Shown: in pieces, positions 48,961 through 59,743 of the stretch
How positions within the stretch are numbered: the first letter of the stretch is position 1
Layout: each line of letters starts with the position of its first letter
Assembly (NCBI GenBank): GCA_001692895.1
Contig: KV748275.1
Span: 124,001-188,000 of the forward strand
Direction of reading: 5' to 3'
Source of the DNA: Cenococcum geophilum 1.58
Lineage: Eukaryota > Ascomycota > Dothideomycetes > Gloniales > Gloniaceae
DNA: 64,000 nt
Made by a program: the position numbers and the translations under genes
Notes under the pieces: model-generated
What the model saw: the letters and a program-made list of their open reading frames with translations, nothing else
What the model was told of the DNA's origin: nothing
Databases searched by the model: none

Positions 48961-49052
48961 CTAGTAGTAAGCGAGCTAATAGCGATTTTCCATGCTGGGT
49001 ATGGAAAATCGTAATTGGCTAGCAGAAGTCCGGGTTGGCAGAATAAGGCGTA
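48945..49052 (+). repeat. Hairpin module copy 3 (copia B 3' region)
   Basis: CCGCTAAGGCGCTAGTAG and GCGAGCTAATAGCG precede an inverted repeat at 48984-49010 (GATTTTCCATG / TATGGAAAATC), then GTAATTGGCTAG and GGCAGAA. Flanks on both sides (GTTAAAGGTTAGG and ACTATAAAAAGAAGAG) are shared with copia A, in which the module has the opposite orientation relative to the element. Confidence 0.8.
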
Positions 49053-49148
49053 TTACCTACTAAAGTCTGCTATATTCTACCCACTATCGTATTATTGTAT
49101 ATAGTTTGTTTGCATATAGATAATAACTATAAAAAGAAGAGTTGCCAG

Positions 49149-49375
49149 TGTCGGGAATAAGGCAATTTGCCCTTACGTGCGGCAAATTGCCGTCATATGA
49201 GGCAACTTGCCGTCACGTAAGGCAACTTGCCGTTACGTGCCGTTGTGGCACTAGCGCGGTGAGGAACCTTAAGTTCCTTACCCTCCCCTATCTAATATAA
49301 CAAGCTTTATTAACCAATATCACTGTAACCCTACTTAAGTAGTTGTTATTGGTAAGTCACCCTATATAACTAACA
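49149..49375 (+). repeat. 3' LTR of copia copy B (four-unit variant)
   Basis: Four GGCAAnTTGCC palindromes are spaced about 20 bp apart, alternating with CTTACGTG, GTCATATGA, GTCACGTAA and GTTACGTG spacers. The rest matches the 5' LTR apart from transitions. Confidence 0.93.
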
Positions 49376-49380
49376 GAAGT

Positions 49381-50110
49381 AAAGTCTATTTATTCTTTAT
49401 ATATAATTTAAGCTTTATAGAGCTAAGATTAAAATAGAAATATCTAGAAAAAGGTATTTATTTTTAATATACTATATTATATATTTACAATTTAATGCAT
49501 CTAGAGTCTAGAGCCCAGATTTGGGCTAGCGCTAGCCTACTTTATAGACTTATTATAGACTATATTTAGTACATGGCCTAATTTTAAACCAATTTTAAGA
49601 TATAGATAATAGTGAGAAATTAATATCTATTAACAATAGGTCTATAAAAAGTATTAAACCTAGAAACAAATCTTGTTTATTATCTTTAAAATCTATAACC
49701 TATATATAGTATACAGACGATACCATTACAGTTATAAAGAAAGTAGGCGATATGGATTAGAATCGTATATAGTTAATTATAGGTAAAATTAACAGTCTAT
49801 TTATAAACGGGTATATCTCTATAAATAAGAATGCCTAGCGTTCCGCAGAGCTAGTTAAGTGTTAATCTTAACAGCTTATAAGCGAGGGTAGGATGGAGGT
49901 ATTCTAGATCTAGGCTATATTTGGTAAAGAGTAGTTAAAACACCAGTACCTTTATATGGGGGCTATATAGCTATATTTAGAGTTGGTAATAAGCTTTTTA
50001 CCTTAGTAAATGATTTCTAAATCAATCTGTTTAGAACGCACTATAGATAAATCTTAGCTTATTCCTCTTCTTTTACTATTATTTATAACTACTTTATTTT
50101 AATTTATCTT
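49381..50110. other. Gene-free AT-rich spacer
   Basis: No coding frame is recognised. It contains a palindrome AGCCCAGATTTGGGCT at 49512-49527. It is likely the old upstream region of the cupredoxin-like pseudogene, interrupted on its left by copia B. Confidence 0.4.
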
Positions 50111-50960
50111 AACAGCACTTTAAAGACAATGTTACGCCAAATCCTTAGTATAATTACTCTACGCGCGGCACTTCTGTAAACGTCTATATAGTAAACGTTA
50201 GCAGTAGTGGCAATTTTAAGTACAATCCTAATACTATATTTGCTAACATTGGTAATGTTATTATATTTAAGTTTTACTCCTTAAACTATCCCGTTATTTG
50301 TAAAGAGTATATAGGGTCTAGTATATACGGGGATATAGGCTATAACCTATGTGTCCTATATAAGCTAATCCACCTAGGCAGTTAGGGGTTTTACTTAGAA
50401 AATGTTCTTACTTAGAATAGTAATAGGAGCGTATATTATAATAGTCTCTGCTTAAAAATCTAAAGCTAATAATTATTAGGATCTTACCTTTAGTATTATT
50501 ATTAATAATACTTCGCCAATATGGTTCTACTGTATAGCACTATTGTCCTACTATTCTAACGGTATGGTTAGCGTAATAAATCCTATAAATAGAATCTCTG
50601 TTAATATATAGAGGTAAGCTGCTTAAACTACGTCTTTTTAGCTCTCTTTAGGGAAGCTATAGCTAGTTAAAGGTTCCACTGCCTTAGGGAATATACTTAA
50701 ACTATTAGGTCACCGCCTTTTAGGCGGTGCGATCGCTAGGACCATTATTAAAGTTATAGTATTTATTAGGGTAATTGCTGCGGTGCTCTATTTTATGCTT
50801 TAGTTAAGAGTAAGGAAATAGGAATCTAATCTAGTTAATTAGAAGTCTGTTTATTCTTTTACTAAGGACAAATTTAAGGACTTAAAAATCCCACCCTATT
50901 CTAGTCCTCGCCTCCCTTTAGCTCCCTTTACTATAGATTAAACTGATTTTATTTCTCTAA
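50110..50960 (+). pseudogene. Decayed cupredoxin-domain protein with membrane segment
   Basis: The frame reads TSVNVYIVNVSSSGNFKYNP (50175-50235), IFANIGNVIIFKFYSLNYPV (50240-50295) and KEYIGSS, matching the start of fungal extracellular cupredoxin domains (VGxGGxFxFxPxxIxAxxGDxVxFxFYPxNHSV). After a frame change near 50460, possibly an intron or an indel, it continues TFSIIINNTSPIWFYC (50495-50540) and SNGMVSVINP (50555-50585), the copper-site Cys region of the same fold, then ARTIIKVIVFIRVIAAVLYF, a membrane segment, near 50740-50795. The His of NHSV is now Tyr. Such proteins are secreted or cell-surface. The end is uncertain. Confidence 0.65.
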
Positions 50961-51809
50961 TTTCTCTCTAGTAAGACAGATTTTAAATATAAGAAAGATT
51001 TAAGGTTAATAGCAAAAATTTAAGAAGTAGTAGATTTTATAGATAGCTATATTAACCTCTTACGCAAATTTTCTATTCTAAATAGTTTCTTCTTTAAAAT
51101 TCCTTTATATATTTATTAGGAAATACTCTAATTAGATTTAGTGCCTTAGACACCTATTTTATAGTCGCAGTTAAAATTCATTACTATTAGGGCGCATTAC
51201 TACCATTAGGGTCACTATAAATAGCCTATAAACTTATAGATTAAACTTATTTATGCTCCTATAGCTAGGGTTTTCTATTTTTTAGGACTTATATCCCCAC
51301 CTATTTATTAGTTACAATTATACTATGCCCTAAAAATAGGCCACTTCTTTAGCGTAAGCTACTGTTATAGTAATAGGGATATATAGTACTTATAGCTAGG
51401 GCGAGCTTAGTTACTTCCTATTACTTTTTTTAAATCCTTAGTCTAGGTAGAGTGGTCTAATTATAGGCTACCTAGTTGGCCTAAATCTTGGCCACCCAGG
51501 GATAATATATAAAGAGGAAACACTTAGTAATTAGTGGCCTTATTTTAGATTTTCTTAAATACTAACACTATAGTAAATAGACGTAAATAGCTTAACTATA
51601 GCGTTGTGACCGCGTTTATACTTACGTCTACTAGCTACGCTATACTAGCTATATAGGCCTTATATAAAGAGACTAATATTAAAGCAGGAATTATAACTAT
51701 ATAAATAATGTCATTATTATTACCCTTAGCCTACTGCTAATTTATTTAGTTTAATCTTACTAGTATATTCCTAAAAATTTACTTAGTATAGAAATGAAAT
51801 CTTATTTAA

Positions 51810-52559
51810 TCTCTTAAAATGGGAGCAAAAAGTATTACTAATAGTATTATAACGGTGGCTCCTAGTGTTATTAATTAAGTCACGACGATAGGATTTAGTA
51901 TAATTAGCTAAGTCTAGAGTACTATAGATATATTAGCAACTGCACTTTTAGGTAAAGTTAAGGCACTAATACTATAAAACTGTTTAATTAGTATAAAAGA
52001 GTTTTGTGTTAAACTTGCTTACAATGTAATATACTATAGCCTTCCTTTTAATATCTTAAATTTTATACTAGCAGGGGTTAAAAAGGTACTTTAAATTAAT
52101 CTTAATAACATTTAGCTACTTAATAATGCTTTAGCTAAGGTCACGACGGCGAATATCTAAAATGCTTTAATAATTAGTATAGTCTTAGCCTTTATTATAA
52201 CCACTCTTTTAATATGTTTAATATTTAGTAGGTTTCTCTGCCTTATAGCTATTCTTTTAAGGTTTAGAATTCTAAGAGTTAGAATTCTCTTACTATTTAG
52301 ATTAATCTATTATATTCTATTCCTTATAGCCGTAATAGTTCTATATATCTTTAAATCCAAAGCTAAATATCTACCCCCTTAAATTTAAGTTAAGAAAGGC
52401 AATGTAAGTAGACTAAGCGTAGGAGGTTTATATTACGCTATTATTATATTAGTATTAAGCACTATTATTTTAATTATTTTCTAAGACTAGTAAGGGAGAG
52501 TTATAGCACTTAAACTATAGATAGTATTAATGAAGAATTTTAGCCCCTTACGGTATTGA
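51810..52559 (+). pseudogene. Decayed polytopic membrane protein, unknown family
   Basis: A plus-strand frame reads SITNSIITVAPSVIN, then ATALLGKVKALIL near 51945, a long amphipathic region, and at least three hydrophobic segments (IISIVLAFIITTLLICLIF near 52175-52235, LFRLIYYILFLIAVIVLYIF near 52295-52355, YYAIIILVLSTIILIIF near 52435-52485). It ends NFSPLRY plus TGA at 52559. Stops are few and at Gln codons. I do not recognise the family. It may be a separate gene or the distal part of the cupredoxin gene, 850 bp upstream. Confidence 0.5.
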
Positions 52560-52569
52560 CGGCCCTAAG

Positions 52570-54750
52570 CACTTATAGAGACAATTAGCGCAAAATATAT
52601 AATTATACTTAGCTTAAGCCTAATAGGTAAAAGGAAGCTCCTTTTAGTTAGTCTAAATCGCGACATTAATTTAATAAATAGAATTTTAGCCATTAAAGTC
52701 CTCTAAGAGGAAGAACACCTTAAACTTAAAATTATTCTATATTAAACCTAAGTCTTAGGCATACCCAATCTACATATATAGGTTAATATCTTTAACTTTA
52801 GTTATATTATTTAACACCTTTAGTTAGGCGAGAAAGAGATATTCTAATCCCTATAAAATGGTATAGTTACGCCCTAGGTTTAAAAAGGCGTTAGATACCT
52901 TATACCAGCAAATTATAAATTTCTGGAAATCTATAAAACTCTATAGCCCTCCTATATTCCTAAGTATCTTCCTAAAATACGGAATGGTGTACTTAAACTA
53001 GATATTAGGCCCTTTAAATACAATTTTTAAAAATTTATTAATTTTACCGTGGAATACCTTATAGTACTTAGAGGGAGCTTTTATATACTAATTAAAGCTA
53101 TATTTTGCCTGCTTTATAGTAGTCTAAATAATTACCTCTATCTTGCGCTAATAGATTTTATACTACTTAAAAAGGGCGGCCGCGCTTTTATATACTATAA
53201 AATAAGGAAGTAAACCTTATTATAGGAGCTAGGTCGATTATAGGGACTATATTTTATATATAAAGTTAGCCTATATAGTATTTAACTGCCCTTAATATTT
53301 ACCTAAAGCGGATAAATATAATCTTTTTTAACGTATCTGTAGTATTCGCGGAAATAGTTATAAAATAATAGTTCTAAGAGTTCCGCATTAGTAGGCCCGG
53401 ATACTATTTAAGCTAATAGTAAATATGGTCCTATATTTAAATGGATATATAAATTATCTAGAAATAAAATAGTAATACTATACCACTGCCGACAAATAAG
53501 TAGTACACTAGAAACTATTATAATATTATTATTAGTCTACTCCTTACTAGATTAAGGAATAAGATTCTTTAATATTATTAATATTAATTCTTCTAGGATT
53601 GTGCTTTAGGGTTAGTACTTTATTATTTAGAAAGCTATAATATAATAACTTATCTCTCTGCAAGAGGGCTGCGGAATATTACTTAATATAGTATCTTAGG
53701 TCTTTTCTTCTACGTTTATAAGAGTGGAAATTTATTAACTAGGCTTTATACTAATTAGAAAAAGTAGTTAAGCCTTTAACTCCTTTATCTTATTTAACAT
53801 TTTCTTATACTTAGAAGACGATAAATTATAAGTAGTAATACTTTAATCTACGCAAGATATTATAATTAGAAGGCGGTTATATAATAAAGAGATTAAATAT
53901 TTCTAAGTGGCCAATCCCTTCTATTCTTAAACTAATTTAACTATTTGGCCTAGATCTAGGCTAATAACTATAGTAGACAGTCTAGTTAGCTAAGGTCGTT
54001 TATTAGCTTTTTGTTAAGGTTTATATATAAATTCAATTTGGTAGCGATGCTTAATTATAGGAATAACCGTAGGAGTTAAGGCTATATATAAAGACGTAGT
54101 ATAAGAAGTAAGAAGGTCTTTTCTATCTATAACTCCTTTTTATTTTAGAGTTGCGGACCTAATAATTCTAATCTAATATATAGTTATATAAGTATATATC
54201 TTATAGTCCCGTAATACTTTTTCTTTTAAAAATAGCAGCGGCCTAAATCTAGGCCACTTTATTAATATTAAGTCTTAAAGGGCCTAAAAATGGGCCACGA
54301 ATACTCTATTTAAAGGTCATTATTAGTAAATCGCCTCCTTTACTACTTTTAGCTATAGACACTATTTTACGAATAAATATTGCGGAAAGTAGTTTAATAA
54401 ACCCTATAATTAAAAGATCTATAAAGAGTTTAAGAGTATAAAGAAGTAATATAAGTGTAATATATATCTAAAATCCTTCCGCCGTCCTAATAATCTAAGT
54501 AAACATTTTAAATAGCCTTAGAACCATCTATAGGAGTTTAAGTACAATCTCTATCCGCGGCGGTTTAACCGCTAATTAGGTTTGTAGAGTTTGGCTTAAC
54601 CTAGCAATAAATAATAATACTAGGCATTAGCGATCTTACGTAAAAAGTTCTTTAAGGCATTTAGAAAGAGAAATTTAGACGCGGATTCTGCCTTATTAAT
54701 TAGCGTAAGATATTAAGAGAATATACTTTAATATTATTTTATTTCTTAGT
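52570..54750 (+). pseudogene. Decayed C2H2 zinc-finger protein gene
   Basis: One plus-strand frame can be followed for about 700 codons, from STYRDN.RKYIIILSLSLIG near 52570-52625 to YYFIS at 54749, with TAG/TAA at Gln/Trp sites. The C-terminal third holds degenerate fingers: TNKYCGK.FNKPYN.KIY (54370-54425), YKCNIYLKSFRRPNNLSKHF (54450-54510) and FKYNLYPRRFNR (54540-54575). The second matches C-x2-C-x12-H with Cys to Tyr. Upstream landmarks include YLALIDFILLKKGGRAF near 53140-53190. Fungal proteins with such terminal fingers are of unknown role, so no function is assigned. Confidence 0.6.
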
Positions 54751-55100
54751 AACCTAAGTCCTTAAGTATTAGATAGATCTTCGCAGACTTATAAATAAGG
54801 GTATTACAATTAGTTACTTTTTTAAAACGATTCTTATAGCCTATAATAGTAGTATTTCTTAATAATATAACGTTAGATTCTTTAAGTTAAGTAAATTAAT
54901 TTAGTAATAAGATGCAATAACTAGTTATACTAATTTAATAATATATAATTTGATAACGTAAGCTATTTCCATCGTAGTCCCGTACTAAAGCAATCCCTAT
55001 ATTGCAAAATCTACGCCTTAAAAATTAAAAAAAAATTAAAAAGATAAACTTAGGGTATATCCGTTTTAAATTAAACAACTTAACTTATAGCTAGCGCCTT
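54751..55100. other. Short convergent intergenic spacer
   Basis: This AT-rich sequence lies between the zinc-finger pseudogene (+) and the VWA-Hint pseudogene (-), which converge here. No terminator or other signal can be defined. Confidence 0.4.
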
Positions 55101-55109
55101 AGGATTTAA

Positions 55110-57588
55110 CTCCCTAAAATAGAAGGAAGCTATTTAACCAACTAGTTACCTTATTCTTTATTATACCGTCGCCTAACGCTAGGCCACTATATTTAGGCAA
55201 CTTATTAAAACTTTTAGCTACGTTATTCTAGTCGCTATAGAAGTTATAGATCCTTATATTAATTTTCCTAGCCACGCTTTTAGAAGTTAGCCTATAGCCT
55301 ATAATGGCGCCCTATAGGCCTTTAACGTTAATTATATAGTTATTAGCGACGTTATTAGCCTAGCGCTCTAGCTATACCGTATATACGGGCTTTATAAAGC
55401 TTATCTTTACTATATTTAGGTACTTTCCTTTTAAGTAGGCTTCCGTTAGGAAGACTTAGGTACTACTACCATTTTATAATACTAGGTATTACGGCGTAAC
55501 CTATAAGCTAGTGGTGTTGTTAATAGGAAGTACTATTATAGTCCTGCCTTTAGTCTAGTTAGTATAACACTTTAGCACGGTCCGTACTGCCTTAGTATTA
55601 CCTTTAAGTATCTTTATAATATTGCTAGTGCATAGCTTTTTAATTAGGATTATCTTTTTAGTACTATTATTGGGATCTATTACTAGGACTTTTATATATC
55701 CTATAAAGCACGTGCTTTTAATATTTCTATACTAGCTTATATTAAATAGCGGAGGTAGAGGAATAGTACGGCTACTAGTTATTATATTATAGGATAGGGG
55801 GGCTAGCGGTCTTAAAGGTAGGGGCGCTAGTAGTAAGTTAAAGAGGTTATTAAGCACGTTAAGCTAGTCGTGAAATAGCTAGCTATTTTTACCGTAGCGC
55901 TATATACCTAGGTCCTTAAATAAAAGGCACTTCTGGAACTAGTATGCTATTAATAGGCTAGATAGATAGTAGTAGCCCTATTTCTCCTAGCTACTTTTTT
56001 CTTTCTTTAGTTTTATAACCGTTTATAGCGCTAGTTTAACTTTGCCCTTTTTATTATCTACGCTAATTAGGTCTTAGATAAGGCCTAGGTTAAGTAAATT
56101 GTTTAGGAACTTACTAGTACGTAGCTAAGTAAGGAAGTATTATAGGTTATTATACATAGGGACGCGGTTATTTAATAGCGGCTTATATTTGCCCTATTTA
56201 GTAAATAGAAAGAGCTTAAAAAGAAACTTAATAGTTATTGCACGTAAGATATAGAAGGCTGTTTTAGCCGACAAAAGCGTTTTTCTATTAATTAATAGAT
56301 TATTCTTAGCGAATGCCCTCTTTTTTTCCTGTCGCTGTTAATATTTTAAGGTGGCCTAAATATAGGGCGACCTGCGTAGGTTTATTAAGGCCGTGGCGCG
56401 TATATTAAAGTAATATCTAAGTAAGAGGAAGAAGTCGCGCGGCTATCTATATTAGATAGTTCTTAAGTTAATAGAGTACTCTATATAAGTCCCCCTTTAT
56501 CTACTTAAGACCTTTACTAGCTTTGCTTTATTAATATATATTTTAAGCTTTATAAGCTCTAGGGCATCTAGGTACCTTAACGTTAAGGTAGCCTTCTAGG
56601 CGTATATTGACTTTAGATTAGCAATAGTATAGTTAAAGATAGTGCTAAGTATACTAGTATCTAGAATAAAGTAATAGTCACCCCTACTAAACTTAGAAAT
56701 TAACTATAGGAGACCCTCCTTTAAGTTATAACCGAAACTAAACGTATAGATAGGTATAGGCACTCTCTGTAATTACTTATTCTTATACTACCTACGCATT
56801 ATAGCAACAGTGCCGTTAAATAGCGTTTTATTAGACTGACCATTAGTAAGAACTATTAGTGCTACTATTATATCCTAATTGCTACTAAACTGGTTAAGTG
56901 CGAGTCTTATACTAGACTATAGGTAGGTAGCGCGCTCTGGTTATATACTTAAGATCTTTTTCTTTACTAACTTCTTATTCTTAGTACTTATAAAAAGACA
57001 CTTAAGGAGGACCTATTAGAATAAGTATTAGCAGGCTAGCAATAAGATATTAATGCTATATTATTAGGTAAAGAAAGTAATTACCTTATAGTTAATTAAG
57101 AAGGTTATAATATAGAGCGTATTGTGCTTATTAAGACTCTTAATAATAGTATATACTATATACTTAGTTAGATCTAGTACTATAAACCCCTTTTACTCCA
57201 ACTCCTCGCCTTTACTACTTAGTGGTATAGGTACTAGATTATTTATACTGCTTAATATATTAATTAACAGTATAATCTTAACTGCTCCGCTGCTCTGGTT
57301 TATAAACGGCTCCGTTAGCAAGACTACCTTAATAATTAGGCCGTTGTCCTCAACTTAATAGATTAAGACTTTGCAGTTAATTTATAGGAGGGCGTCTTTT
57401 ATCTTTTTTAAATTAGAAATAGGTATAACGGTATTTAAATTAGATTTCTTCTCCTTGTCTTTAATATAGAGGGGTAGGTATATTAAGCTCTCTAGTATAA
57501 TAAAGTCGTCGCTATTATCCGTCTCGCCCTTTTTATTATAGTTAATTACCTAACTAAGGAAAGCTATATATATTGTCTTAAGTTTCAT
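55110..57588 (-). pseudogene. Decayed VWA-Hint domain protein gene
   Basis: The minus-strand frame begins with ATG at 57588-57586 (MKLKTIYIAFLS). A VWA domain spans about 57310-56600: VKIILLINILSSINNL, where DxSxS is expected and Asp is now Asn, then GFIVLDLTKYIVYTIIKSL, ALIVLTNGQSNKTLF (LTDG to LTNG), PIYTFSFGYNLKEGLL and YTIANLKSIYA. A Hint domain follows at about 55720-55300: CFIGYIKVLVIDPNN (CFxGxxxVxMxD), NTKAVRTVLKC, VTPQYLVL.NGS (the HPVL His is Tyr) and VYTVQLE. The order VWA then Hint matches a known fungal family of about 700-900 residues. Stops are RIP-type. Confidence 0.8.
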
Positions 57589-58540
57589 TACTATAATAAA
57601 GTAATAGGCGATTTAAGCTTATTAGGAGAAATGTCTTTACTTTAATCCGTAGGCTGTTAAGATAGAGGTTTAAGTTTAAATAGATAGCTATCTAAGTAAT
57701 AGCCTAGGTAGAGGATTTTTAAGAAGTTAGGATAAAATATACTTTAGGGAATAGAATGACTTCTTATTTATATACGTAGTCTTAGTATATTATAAGTAGA
57801 GGCCGCCAAAGGGAACTATAGAAGACGTAGAAGACAGCCTTAGAGATGCGTTAGTAGGCCTATAATATGGCTATAGTAAGAGGTAGGGTTATAGTAGCAT
57901 GGCCTAAAACTAGGCTAGTTTATTATAAACAGTACTAGGCCGTAGATTGCTTAGAAGTAACTAAATAATTACCACGCTTTACTTCTAGTAAGGATTTAAA
58001 TTTAGATCCTAAGCTACTAGAGTCCTAAATAGTACCTCTTTATAGGTTATTTAATTGTTCTAGTAATAGTATCTTTAAATACTGCCTTGCTTTCTTAATC
58101 TTCGCTATACTAAGTAAAGATAAAAGAAATATAAAGCCTTATTTATATAGTGGCTAAGCATATTCTAAAAGCTTTATAATAGGTAATAGTGATTATAGAG
58201 CCTATAAGAGTAGGTGGCGTACTAGATTATATTTTAAGTACGTTCTTAAGCGCTAGCGGTATTATATTATTTTTAACATAACTATTATTTATAGGAGGTA
58301 AGTAATCTACTATAGTAAAATTAAATTACTAAAAAGGGGAAGCGTACTATAGTAGTAATAGTAATATAGCCCATTTTTGGGCTATAGAATTGCTATTAGC
58401 CAAATAGCCTAGAAATGGGCCTTTATAGAGTATTAAAGACAACTTAAGTTGCCTAAACTGCCTTCAGTATTAAAAACCTATTATAAATAAAAAGGATACC
58501 TTTAATACTAAAAATGCTTAAAATTAATCTTTACTAACTA
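57589..58540. other. Intergenic spacer between divergent pseudogenes
   Basis: No confident coding frame is seen. Palindromes GGCCTAAAACTAGGCT at 57901-57916 and TAGCCCATTTTTGGGCTA at 58367-58384 lie here. It would contain the former promoters of the VWA-Hint (-) and membrane protein (+) frames. A short open frame at 57122-57358 (+) is a shadow of the VWA gene. Confidence 0.45.
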
Positions 58541-58544
58541 AGTT

Positions 58545-59212
58545 TTATAGCTTTAATAAAGCGCTACATAAGGCTAATTAAGCTTAATAGCGATATAACA
58601 TTTATACTAGCTTCTTTGCTTAGCTTATACTTACTAGTTATATTGTTTTTCCTAATACGTTTACCTTACCTTAGAGCTTAGATAGCCTTAAAGAAAATAA
58701 AGAGGAATAGGTTATTTAAGAAACTATCTATAACGTTTAACTACTGCCTCTTACTAGTTTTTTATATCTTATTAGAATTGTAGGGACATTCTAGTTATAG
58801 TAGAGATGGTAAAGAAATTATATTTAGCTAATTACTTATATCATCTTATAAGTAAGCCAATTAATATAATTAATATCGCTAATAGACTTACAAGGCTAGG
58901 ACTATTACACTCCCTTATTAGTTTACTTATAATAGTTATTAGTGTTCTAACTACGCAGGATCGCTACTTCTTAGTAACAGCTAAAATTACTATTACTATA
59001 ATTACTATATGGGGAGGGACTATGCTAACTTTAGCAATTATATATAACCGTATTTTAAATAAGATAATAACACCGTATAATAAGGAAGTAGTTAAGAATA
59101 GTAAGCTATAGGAATTTATAAATTAGGACAAGTTTAGGAAAATAGTAACTTTAGGTAACTTAGTAAGTTAACGTAAATTATCTCTATATAAAGCAAAACT
59201 CAATTTAATATA
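58545..59212 (+). pseudogene. Decayed multi-pass membrane protein, unknown family
   Basis: A frame with FILASLLSLYLLVILFFLIR (58592-58650) and FNYCLLLVFYILLEL (58737-58780) continues after a shift near 58800 into the open stretch 58806-59111. That stretch holds hydrophobic segments LHSLISLLIIVISVL and ITIITIWGGTMLTLAIIY. It then reads through TAG/TAA at likely Gln codons (EFIN.DKFRKIVTLGNLVS) to a stop near 59210. The uninterrupted 101-codon part is the longest ORF of the window. No family recognised; an intron or indel at 58790-58805 is possible. Confidence 0.5.
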
Positions 59213-59743
59213 ATGCCCTTAGTGGCCCATTTTTAGACTTTCTTTTCCCTCTTTATTATCGCCGGTATTGTTTCCATTATATTTAATTAGCTTACAATAA
59301 TAAATATATATAAACCTTTTAGAATAGATAGGCCTTTAAGAATATATAAGCATAGGTCTTAAATAACTTATTTAACTTAGCCATCGGAACTACTAAGCTA
59401 TTATAATAACGTATAAATTGTAACTTTGGCTTAGGTAGCTAGCGCTCTAAGATAAGTAAGTAACTGCTAAAAGTGCTTATTACTATATAATTAATAATGA
59501 AGGCTATATCGTAAATACCTAGACACTAAATAATACGAGGTAGACTTAAGTTAAATCTATTTAGTATAAGTATCCTAGTTTTAGGTTATATTAGAATAGC
59601 CTAAAACTAGGCTAGTATACACTAGAGGAGTAGACCATTTCTAAGCTCTAGTTAAAAATGATATATATCTATCTTTTTAAAATACTTTCTATTTTTACTT
59701 TCCTAAAGCTTCTTTATTTTTCGTTTAAATAATTCCTTTTAAA
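59213..59743. other. Intergenic AT-rich spacer
   Basis: It holds GTGGCCCATTTTTAG at 59222 and the palindrome TAGCCTAAAACTAGGCTA at 59597-59614. No coding frame is recognised. It is the presumed upstream region of the nucleoside-hydrolase-like pseudogene. Confidence 0.4.

Larger units (their letters stand above)
43388..49375 (+). mobile_element. Ty1/copia element copy B, complete
   Basis: LTRs lie at 43388-43574 (187 bp) and 49149-49375 (227 bp), with a perfect TSD GAAGT at 43383-43387 and 49376-49380. It contains a single gag-pol frame on the plus strand, a polypurine tract AAAAAGAAGAGTTGC, and LTR ends TGTYGGG...CTAACA. The 40-bp LTR length difference is exactly two extra palindromic repeat units in the 3' copy. 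It is the same family as 17796-26575 in opposite orientation. It is inactivated by stops, but its frame is more legible than that of copy A. Confidence 0.95.

Noticed and set aside
43388..49375. Possibly functional copia polyprotein
   Set aside because: The RT catalytic pair is Asn-Asn, zinc-knuckle cysteines are altered and many stops interrupt the frame.
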